The notes under the pieces: model-generated
Databases searched by the model: none
Told to the model about the DNA's origin: nothing
Seen by the model: the letters and a program-made list of their open reading frames with translations, nothing else
DNA from: Chloroflexota bacterium
Lineage (GTDB): Bacteria > Chloroflexota > Dormibacteria > CF-121
Length of the DNA stretch: 5,687 nucleotides
Assembly: GCA_005889285.1 (NCBI GenBank)
Contig: VBFF01000150.1
Coordinates: 1 to 5,687, forward strand
Direction of reading: 5' to 3'
Translations under genes and position numbers: made by a program
Part shown: positions 1 through 5,310 of the stretch, piece after piece
Layout: the number at the start of each line of letters is the position of its first letter
Position numbering within the stretch: position 1 is the stretch's first letter

Positions 1-1
1 C

Positions 2-514
2 GGTGATGCACTGGTCGCGGCCCGCTTCCTGTTGCAGCGTGGGGCAATCGTGAATGCCTCCATCGTTCCCTCGCGGGACGCGCACAGCCTGGCCAGCCGT
101 CACGCGCTCACCATCCGGCGCCTCGGCATCCCCATTGCCAACGCCCCGCAAGGCATCGATGCGTCGGCCGACGTCCTGATCGATGGATTATTCGGCACCG
201 GGATCCGCCTGCCGCTGCGCGACCCGGCTCCTGGCATCATCGCAGCGATGAATGCCACCGGGCGCCCGATCGTGGCGATCGACGTGCCCTCGGGAATGGA
301 CGCGGACACCGGCGCGGGGGCCGATGCGGCCGTCCGGGCCGCGGCGACCGTCACGCTTGTGGCACCCAAGGCCGGGCTCGCCGGAGCCTCGAACGCGGGC
401 CGCGTCTTCGTAGCCGATATCGGCATGCCGCTGGCGCTTTTTGGGGCCGAGCGCGAGATGCTCGCGGTGCTTTATGGGCTGGGTGACCTGGTGGAGCTCG
501 TCCCTTCGAGCTGA
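2..514 (+). CDS. nnrE: NAD(P)H-hydrate epimerase, 3' part (5' end outside window)
   Basis: This is the C-terminal 170 residues of a YjeF_N-type epimerase, which interconverts the R and S forms of damaged, hydrated NAD(P)H so that a partner dehydratase can repair it in the cytoplasm. The reading frame is open from base 2 and begins GDALVAARFL, the end of the family's GNGGDG/ALVAAR nucleotide-binding loop, so roughly the first 50-60 residues are missing. Visible motifs are VLIDGLFGTG (residues 58-67 of the visible part), IVAIDVPSGMDADTG (about 90-104) and the closing GRVFVADIGMP (about 133-143). The Asp of the first motif belongs to the active-site region in known members. The protein stops about 27 residues after that last motif, so the ADP/ATP-dependent dehydratase domain often fused behind it is absent here. 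No terminator is visible after the stop. The family call is firm; the gene symbol rests on the stand-alone architecture. Confidence 0.9.
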   Translation, partial: GDALVAARFLLQRGAIVNASIVPSRDAHSLASRHALTIRRLGIPIANAPQGIDASADVLIDGLFGTGIRLPLRDPAPGIIAAMNATGRPIVAIDVPSGMDADTGAGADAAVRAAATVTLVAPKAGLAGASNAGRVFVADIGMPLALFGAEREMLAVLYGLGDLVELVPSS

Positions 515-539
515 GTTCGCATCCTGATTTCACTCCAAG

Positions 540-568
540 TTGACGAATTGGTGCTGCCTGACTAGACT
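540..568 (+). promoter_or_regulatory. Sigma70-type promoter for the sigma/anti-sigma operon
   Basis: TTGACG (540-545) and TAGACT (563-568) are separated by exactly 17 bases, a near-consensus housekeeping promoter lying in the only non-coding gap upstream of the sigma gene. Initiation about 7 bases after the -10 would fall near 575, leaving a leader of about 20 bases before the ATG at 595. No Shine-Dalgarno sequence is visible in that leader. The usual ECF autoregulatory signature (GGAAC ... CGTC) is not evident here, so basal transcription by the main sigma factor is the simpler reading. Confidence 0.6.
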
Positions 569-594
569 GCAGGCATCCGCTCTCCGTCCCAGTA

Positions 595-1125
595 ATGGAC
601 CAGGTACACGTCGAAGCGCCAGCATTCAGCGCACGGGCGGCGTCCGTAGAACGCGGGTTCTATTCGGACTTCCCCCTGGTTCTGAACTACGTGGCTCGTC
701 TCATCGACGACATCGACGGCGCCGCGGCGATCACGTGCGCGGCCTTTCGCCAGGTTGCGGATGGCCTGCGCCAGCGCCCAAACGACGAGGGACTCAGCCG
801 GGCCGACGTGTTTCGTGCGGCCACCGAGCTCAGCCGTTCGGTGCTTCGACCTCGCCGCTGGTTTCGGCGCCAGCGCACCGCCCAGGTCAACCTCGACGAC
901 TTCCCCCAACCCGAGGCACGCCGCGCGCTGCGGCGCGACACCGTGCAGCGGGCACTGACCGCCCTTCCGTTCGACGCGCGTGCCATGATCCTCCTGAGGG
1001 ATTTCGTCAAGCTCTCATACGACGAACTCGGCGACGTCGTCGATGTAGCCCCACGCAAGCTGGTGCACGCGCTGGACCGTAGCCGTGCCGAGCTGGGGGA
1101 GATCTATGACTACATCAAGTTTTGA
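595..1125 (+). CDS. ECF-like RNA polymerase sigma factor, divergent region 2
   Basis: A 176-residue, probably cytoplasmic protein that should direct RNA polymerase to a dedicated promoter set. The clearest part is a sigma region 4 helix-turn-helix at residues about 113-168: the run VQRALTALPFDARAMILLRD matches the family pattern of 'aL..LP...r.vl.Lrdf', followed by LSYDELGDVVDVAPRKLVHAL, where the recognition helix should lie. Residues about 22-89 have the length and helical pattern of region 2, but the usual acidic DAEDLTQEVF core reads DGAAAITCAAF, so core-polymerase and -10 contacts are atypical. A basic linker (RPRRWFRRQR, 85-94) joins the two parts. The ATG is the first possible start after an in-frame stop at 559-561, so a longer N-terminus is excluded. 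The gene overlaps the downstream anti-sigma gene by 20 bases, the classic arrangement for a coupled sigma/anti-sigma pair. The specific ECF group cannot be named from sequence alone. Confidence 0.82.
   Translation: MDQVHVEAPAFSARAASVERGFYSDFPLVLNYVARLIDDIDGAAAITCAAFRQVADGLRQRPNDEGLSRADVFRAATELSRSVLRPRRWFRRQRTAQVNLDDFPQPEARRALRRDTVQRALTALPFDARAMILLRDFVKLSYDELGDVVDVAPRKLVHALDRSRAELGEIYDYIKF
1095..1101 (+). promoter_or_regulatory. Ribosome binding site of the anti-sigma gene
   Basis: GGGGGAG lies 4 bases before the ATG at 1106, inside the end of the sigma gene. It favours that ATG over the in-frame GTG at 1085, which has no comparable purine tract. Its position suggests translational coupling, keeping the two proteins in balanced amounts. 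Confidence 0.65.
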
Positions 1126-2431
1126 TCGAAATCGTTGCACTCGGATTTCACCGAGTGCGGTGCTCGACGACCGGCTCGATGGGAAGGATCTCGAATGGGC
1201 CCGTGACCACCTGCGTCGCTGCGAGGCCTGTCGCGAGCGGGTCGAAGATTTCCGCGAGATGCTGTTACGCGTCGGCCGGCTGCCGAGCGCGACGGTCGGC
1301 TCGGCGGCGATGGACCAGGCATTCGCGCTCGCCATCCCGGACCGCCTGCGCAGCCAGGGAGGCATGCGATCCTTCGAGGTCGCACCCGCACCGCCGGCGC
1401 CAGTGGCTCCCGCGCCTCATGACTTGCCGCCCGCCGTGCGACCGGAGGTCAGCAGTATTCCGGACCTCTTGACCGAGCTGGAAAGGGAGATCTTCCGCGA
1501 CGAGCCCTGGCAGGATCATCCGATGCCCTTGTCTCCCGTGCCCGAGCCGCTCTACCCAGCATTGACGGAGCGGCCCGAAGAGATCGAGCCTGTCGAGGCC
1601 CTTGAGCCCGCGGAGCCGCCCTTGCGCGAAGTGCCGGTCGATTCGCATCAGCAGGTCGACTTCACCGACTGGGATCGCGAGCCGGAACCGGAACCGGAGC
1701 CGGTGCCGGCCCCAGCAGCATTCGAGGCGGCTCCAGTCCCAATCCCCGTGCCGGTGACGAGCAACGTCATCTTCGATCAGGAGCCGGCGCTGCGCATCGA
1801 TGAGGAGAGCGAGGCCGTCGCAGTCACGCCGCCACGAAAGCCCGATACGGCGATGCGGATCGCCGTCGGTCTTGGGGCGGCAGCGTGTGTGCTCCTTGCC
1901 GCGGTTCTCTACGAAGGCGGCCTGCTGAAAACCCCCCAAAAAGTCAGTTCGACGGCAGCAACGGTGACGCAGTCGATTCATCCCTCGGCAACCGCGAGGG
2001 CGTCTGCCTCACCGAGCGCCAGTCCAGCAGCCTCGGCCTCGGCCTCAGTCTCCGCCTCGACCGCGCCGGTCTTGTACACGCTGGGGAACGGCGTGAGCGG
2101 CGGCACCATGTTCCGCATCCGGCCGGGGACGGCTGTGGCCGGCTATACGCGGCTGGTCTTCGACATGCACGGCAATGGCTTGCCAACGATGATCATCACC
2201 CGGCCCGATGACCTGCATGTCGTTGTGACGTTCAAAGACACGAACGTCGCCGGTGCGCCCGTAAATGGCATCCGCAGCTACCACGTGACGGCAGTGGAGC
2301 CAGGCGTCCAGCAAGGCGCGGACGGCAGCATCACCATCGACCTGGCAAGGCCGGTGCGCGTGACGGCCTTCACGCTAGCGGCGACCGGAGGCTACGCCTG
2401 GCGCTTGGTCGTCGATCTGCACACCAGTTAA
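1106..2431 (+). CDS. Membrane-anchored zinc-finger anti-sigma factor with exported AMIN-like domain
   Basis: A 441-residue single-pass membrane protein expected to sequester the sigma factor encoded just upstream. The N-terminal anti-sigma domain (residues about 17-60) carries the ZAS zinc motif H35-x3-C39-x2-C42 (HLRRCEAC), with a further cysteine at position 11. Residues about 88-250 form a long acidic, proline-rich cytoplasmic linker that includes a charged helical patch (118-133) and an EPEPEPEPVPAPA run from 192. One hydrophobic helix spans about 252-274. A Ser/Ala/Thr-rich stalk (about 280-321) follows, then a beta-rich domain (322-441) beginning near YTRLVFDMHG and ending WRLVVDLHTS. 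That pattern resembles AMIN/AMIN-like domains, which in other proteins bind envelope polymers; this assignment is tentative. The ATG at 1106 is chosen for its Shine-Dalgarno sequence; a GTG at 1085 would add seven residues. Inference: the outer domain senses an envelope cue that frees the sigma factor. The ligand and the release mechanism are unknown. Confidence 0.82.
   Translation: MTTSSFDRNRCTRISPSAVLDDRLDGKDLEWARDHLRRCEACRERVEDFREMLLRVGRLPSATVGSAAMDQAFALAIPDRLRSQGGMRSFEVAPAPPAPVAPAPHDLPPAVRPEVSSIPDLLTELEREIFRDEPWQDHPMPLSPVPEPLYPALTERPEEIEPVEALEPAEPPLREVPVDSHQQVDFTDWDREPEPEPEPVPAPAAFEAAPVPIPVPVTSNVIFDQEPALRIDEESEAVAVTPPRKPDTAMRIAVGLGAAACVLLAAVLYEGGLLKTPQKVSSTAATVTQSIHPSATARASASPSASPAASASASVSASTAPVLYTLGNGVSGGTMFRIRPGTAVAGYTRLVFDMHGNGLPTMIITRPDDLHVVVTFKDTNVAGAPVNGIRSYHVTAVEPGVQQGADGSITIDLARPVRVTAFTLAATGGYAWRLVVDLHTS
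1679..1711 (+). repeat. In-frame hexanucleotide repeat encoding Glu-Pro
   Basis: Imperfect tandem units of the type GAGCCG/GAACCG encode EPEPEPEPVPA at about residues 192-202 of the anti-sigma factor, on the cytoplasmic side of the membrane helix. Because the unit is six bases long, changes in copy number would alter linker length without shifting frame. Glu-Pro runs form stiff, extended spacers in other envelope proteins such as TonB. Confidence 0.7.
2030..2059 (+). repeat. In-frame hexanucleotide repeat encoding Ala-Ser stalk
   Basis: Five consecutive six-base units (GCCTCG, GCCTCG, GCCTCA, GTCTCC, GCCTCG) encode the Ala-Ser-rich stalk between the membrane helix and the outer domain of the anti-sigma factor. 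The first three are nearly identical, so slippage could change stalk length in frame. The stretch is low-complexity, as expected for a flexible and possibly O-glycosylated linker. Confidence 0.65.
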
Positions 2432-2477
2432 GCGAGCATCTTCGGCGTATGGTCAACGGCCGGCGGGCCAACCGGGT

Positions 2478-2954
2478 TTATAGCCACCGACGAACGCGCC
2501 GCTGGTACCCGATGTAATCGGAGCCGAACCGCTCTTCGAGATAGCGCTCCTCGCGCCGGATGACGCCTCGATCAACAATCACCAGCACGGCGGGCAGCAG
2601 GATCAATGGCCAGCGAGCGCCGACAAGTAACGACACGCCCAGATAGATCAGAGTAAATGCGACGTACCCTGGGTTGCGCGTGTATCGAAACGGTCCCGCC
2701 TGGACGAGGGCCGTGGTGGCCTCCCTCGGGTCCACGGGGGTGCCGGCTCGCCGCATCGACAACAGAAACCAGATGGCAAGCGCCACGCCCGCAGCCAGGA
2801 ATGGCAGCCCAACAAGGCGCAGAGCACTGGACAGCCGGGGTAGTGGAAGCAGAAGGTCGACAACAAATCCGGCCAGCAAGGGACCCGCGTAAAGCAGCGG
2901 CGGCGGTGCGATTAGGTCTGGTCCGCGATCCTCAGACCGGATGCCCTCGGTCAT
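2478..2954 (-). CDS. ICMT/PEMT-family membrane methyltransferase-like protein
   Basis: A 158-residue polytopic membrane protein of the isoprenylcysteine carboxyl methyltransferase / phospholipid methyltransferase group, small enzymes that use S-adenosylmethionine at the membrane. Hydrophobic segments lie at about 18-37, 44-66 and 98-128, the last possibly a helical hairpin. The family's cofactor-site signature is clear: GPFRYTRNPGY at 87-97, then the C-terminal RREERYLEERFGSDYIGYQR (133-152), matching the usual E-x2-L-x3-FG-x2-Y-x2-Y pattern. The length is typical for bacterial members. The ATG lies 11 bases after the stop of the LON-domain gene and has only a weak Shine-Dalgarno sequence, so it is probably translated from the same message. 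The substrate cannot be predicted: bacterial members act on diverse lipids or small molecules and many are uncharacterised. Confidence 0.85.
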   Translation of the reverse strand: MTEGIRSEDRGPDLIAPPPLLYAGPLLAGFVVDLLLPLPRLSSALRLVGLPFLAAGVALAIWFLLSMRRAGTPVDPREATTALVQAGPFRYTRNPGYVAFTLIYLGVSLLVGARWPLILLPAVLVIVDRGVIRREERYLEERFGSDYIGYQRRVRRWL

Positions 2955-2965
2955 TGACCTGAGAC

Positions 2966-3619
2966 CTAGTTGAGGGAGGTTCGCACCGGGGCGGCGGTGC
3001 CGGCGTGCGCCACCATCTGCTTGAGCAAGACGATCTCCTTGCGCAGCATCCGGAGCTCGAGCGTCAGGCGGGCATCGGTTCGCGGCTCCGCCAGCAGGGA
3101 CTGCTTTTCCGGCACCTGCAGGTTCAGGGCAGCCGCAATCAGGTAGGAGAGCAGCTCCGGCTCCATCGGCGGTTCGGCGTCGTCCGGCTGCCGGCCGACC
3201 AGCTCGCGCAACAGGTTCGAGTACTGGCGAAACGTGAGCGCGGTCGACTCGGTCAGACGCGCCGTCTCATCCAGGTCGTCCCCTGCTTCGGGAATGATGC
3301 GGATCTGGCCGCGCAGATAGGGGCGATCGTCGGCGGTTTTCACGATCTCAAAGCGCGACGCACCCATCACCAACAGGTTCATCCGGCCATCGTCCAGGCG
3401 ATCGATGCGCACGATCTTCGCCAGTGTGCCTACCTCATACGGGGTTGCCGGGCCGGTCTCAGTCCCCTCGCGGATGGCGACCACGCCGAAGCTATGGCCT
3501 TCCTCGAGACAGTCCCCGATCATCTGCCGGTAGCGCGGCTCGAAGATGTGCAGCGGCAGCGCCATATGCGGAAACAGCACGGCGTTCAAGGGGAACAATG
3601 GCAGCCACTGCCTGGGCAT
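2966..3619 (-). CDS. LON substrate-binding (N-terminal) domain protein, no protease domain
   Basis: A 217-residue soluble protein consisting of the LON N-terminal domain, the part of Lon protease that recognises substrates, without the AAA+ ATPase or the Ser-Lys protease domain. Diagnostic segments are LPLFPLNAVLFPHMALPLHI (6-25) leading into FEPRYRQMI (26-34), then FGVVAI (44-49), the EVGTLAKIVRIDRLDDGRMN stretch (62-81) with GASRFEIV (86-93), and YLRGQI (101-106). The C-terminal half is helical and ends in a probable coiled coil (about 183-203, LELRMLRKEIVLLKQ). Stand-alone members of this size are common in bacteria; their role is mostly unknown and presumably involves binding unfolded or specific proteins. 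The ATG is preceded by a TATACT element rather than a Shine-Dalgarno sequence, so it may start a leaderless message. The ICMT-like gene follows 11 bases downstream. Confidence 0.9.
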   Translation of the reverse strand: MPRQWLPLFPLNAVLFPHMALPLHIFEPRYRQMIGDCLEEGHSFGVVAIREGTETGPATPYEVGTLAKIVRIDRLDDGRMNLLVMGASRFEIVKTADDRPYLRGQIRIIPEAGDDLDETARLTESTALTFRQYSNLLRELVGRQPDDAEPPMEPELLSYLIAAALNLQVPEKQSLLAEPRTDARLTLELRMLRKEIVLLKQMVAHAGTAAPVRTSLN

Positions 3620-3626
3620 GAATCTC

Positions 3627-3632
3627 AGTATA
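3627..3632 (-). promoter_or_regulatory. Possible -10 element for a leaderless LON-domain transcript
   Basis: On the minus strand TATACT ends at 3627, seven bases before the adjacent base 3620 and so immediately before the ATG at 3619. That spacing would make the start codon the first or nearly the first transcribed base. No convincing -35 box is found 16-18 bases upstream, where the exporter gene is ending. A -10-only leaderless promoter is plausible in high-GC bacteria, but the element could be chance. Confidence 0.35.
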
Positions 3633-3649
3633 TGGAGCGTTCCGCGCGT

Positions 3650-5308
3650 CTAGCTCGGGGCCGGAGCTGGCACGCGCTGACGCTGAGCCGACGCGGTTCG
3701 CCGGCCCGTGATCGCGCCCGCCAGCAGGGCGCCGAAGAGCAACACCGCGATGGGAACCACGAGCGAGGGACGCATGGCGTTGATGAAGGCCTGGGTAAAC
3801 ACGTCATGCGCGAGCCGCTGCGCTTGGGTCGCTTCGGCAGCCGGAATGCCGGCCGGGAGCGGTACCCCGGACTGGCCGCGGCCGACCTCGAGCACGCCGC
3901 CCGCCGCTTTGGCAAAGCCCTGCACAAACGGCAACCGAAACGGGGCGGGCAGGCTCGCGGCCTGCGCCTGCGCCTGGCTAACGAGCTCGTTCGCCAGCCG
4001 GGTCTGCAGGATGGCGCCAACGACGGCACTGCCGAACGCGCCACCCAGCTGACGGGTGGTGTTGAGCAGCCCGGACGCGGCACCGGCGAGCTGCGGATTC
4101 ACGCGCTGCATGGTCACGGTCGTCATCGGAGCGAAGGTGCAGCCGAGACCAATCCCGGCGAGGATCAGCGGCAAAGTGAAGGTTGACTGGCCGGCGTTGA
4201 GCGAAGCGACCCATACCACCAGCCCCATCCCCGCGGCAAAACAGGTCAGCCCGAACATCAGGATGTATTTGCCGCCGATCCGATCGGTTGCGCGGCCCGA
4301 CAAGGGCGCCACCAGCATCGAGGTGAGGGGCATGGGGGCCAAGGTCAGGCCCGCCTTGAGCGCGGTAAAGCCAAGCACCGATTGCAGAAAGATCGTCAGC
4401 GGCAAGAACAGGCCCATCATGCCGAACATGACGATGGCCGCCAGGCCGTTGCCGACGCTGAAGTTGCGGTCGCGGAAGAGCGAGAGCGGGACCAGCGGTT
4501 GGTCCTGCGCCCGGTCCCAAAGCACGAAGAGCAGCAGCAGGATCGCGCTGGCGATGAACAGGCTCGGGATGCTGAAGAGACCCCAGTGGCCGCCAGCGAC
4601 GTCGAACGACGCGACATCGGTAAAGGTGCCCCAGTGGTAACGCTGACCTTCGATCAGCCCGAAGACGACGGCGAACAAGGAACCGCTGGCGAGCAGCACA
4701 CCAACCGGATCGAGGTTTTGCTCCCGGCCGAGGCGGATGCCGGGAAGCAGCCAGATCCCGAGGACGAAGGCGACGATCCCGACAGGAACGTTGACCCAGA
4801 AGACGGCCTGCCAGCTGAAGTTGGTGACGAGGAACCCGCCGAGCGTCGGGCCCGTGACAGAAGCGACGCCGGCGACCGCGCCCCAGATGCCAAACGCCGC
4901 GCCGCGCTTGTCGGCCGGAAAGATGTTGGTCAGAATGCTGAGCGTCTGGGGCGTCAGGATGGCGCCACCCACACCCTGGATCACGCGGGCCGCGATCAAC
5001 TGGGTCGGGCTTTGCGCCAGACTGCAGGCGATCGACGCCAGCGTGAAGATGGCGAGGCCGATGAGGAAGAGCCGTTTGGCGCCGAACATGTCGCCGAGCC
5101 GGCCGGCGGTGATCAGCAGCACCGCGTAGGCGAGGATGTAGGCGTTGAGCACCCAAAGGATCTCGTCGAGTCCCGCGTGCAGGCCGTCGATGATGCTCGG
5201 AATCGCGACGTTCACGATCGTGAGATCGAGCAAGATCATGAAGAAGCCAAGGCAGAGCACGAGCAGGATGATCCATGGGTTCCGTTTCGTCTGAACCGCC
5301 GCCTGCAT
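3650..5308 (-). CDS. DHA2-family (EmrB/QacA-type) MFS drug or metabolite exporter
   Basis: A 552-residue inner-membrane proton antiporter of the 14-helix DHA2 branch of the major facilitator superfamily, expected to export lipophilic or cationic compounds. The motifs appear in order: D1 (LDLTIVNVAIPSI, 27-39, with acidic Asp28 in helix 1), A (GRLGDMFGAKR, 69-79), B (RVIQGVGGA, 108-116) and C, the antiporter motif (GAVAGVASVTGPTLGG, 143-158). The FWVNVPVGI segment typical of DHA2 proteins follows at 170-178. A second motif-A-like loop (SGRATDRIGGK) lies at 337-347. A polar loop of about 75 residues (436-511) separates helices 13 and 14, as in many relatives, and the C-terminus is a short basic/Pro-Ala tail. 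The ATG is 2 bases after the stop of the GMC oxidoreductase gene, with no separate Shine-Dalgarno sequence, so translation is probably coupled. The family is certain; the substrate is unknown. Confidence 0.95.
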   Translation of the reverse strand: MQAAVQTKRNPWIILLVLCLGFFMILLDLTIVNVAIPSIIDGLHAGLDEILWVLNAYILAYAVLLITAGRLGDMFGAKRLFLIGLAIFTLASIACSLAQSPTQLIAARVIQGVGGAILTPQTLSILTNIFPADKRGAAFGIWGAVAGVASVTGPTLGGFLVTNFSWQAVFWVNVPVGIVAFVLGIWLLPGIRLGREQNLDPVGVLLASGSLFAVVFGLIEGQRYHWGTFTDVASFDVAGGHWGLFSIPSLFIASAILLLLFVLWDRAQDQPLVPLSLFRDRNFSVGNGLAAIVMFGMMGLFLPLTIFLQSVLGFTALKAGLTLAPMPLTSMLVAPLSGRATDRIGGKYILMFGLTCFAAGMGLVVWVASLNAGQSTFTLPLILAGIGLGCTFAPMTTVTMQRVNPQLAGAASGLLNTTRQLGGAFGSAVVGAILQTRLANELVSQAQAQAASLPAPFRLPFVQGFAKAAGGVLEVGRGQSGVPLPAGIPAAEATQAQRLAHDVFTQAFINAMRPSLVVPIAVLLFGALLAGAITGRRTASAQRQRVPAPAPS

Positions 5309-5310
5309 CG

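Noticed and set aside
1085..1105. GTG at 1085 as start of the anti-sigma factor
   Set aside because: It lacks a good ribosome site; the ATG at 1106 has GGGGGAG 4 bases upstream, and the extra seven residues carry no family feature.
1265..1981. 238-residue minus-strand open frame within the anti-sigma gene
   Set aside because: It is an antisense shadow; the plus-strand frame has a zinc motif, membrane helix and ribosome site, while this one has only Arg/His-rich low-complexity sequence.
1982..2000. CCCTCG / CGAGGG inverted repeat with a 7-base loop
   Set aside because: A 6-bp match in GC-rich coding sequence of the Ser/Ala-rich stalk is expected by chance, and nothing else suggests an operator or terminator.
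2451..2473. Possible bidirectional terminator in the convergent gap (GGCC, GGCG loop, GGCC, with outer GGT/ACC)
   Set aside because: The stem is only 4 bp plus a bulged 3 bp extension and lacks a clear U-tract on either strand, so termination here is not supported beyond its convenient position.
3005..4186. 393-residue plus-strand open frame across the LON-domain and exporter genes
   Set aside because: It runs antisense over two well-supported genes and their intergenic gap; composition is Arg/Gln/Gly-rich and no family is recognisable.
3978..5276. 432-residue open frame on the minus strand
   Set aside because: It is the shifted frame of the MFS exporter on the same strand; the translation is Arg/Pro/His-rich with no domain pattern and lies fully inside the real gene.
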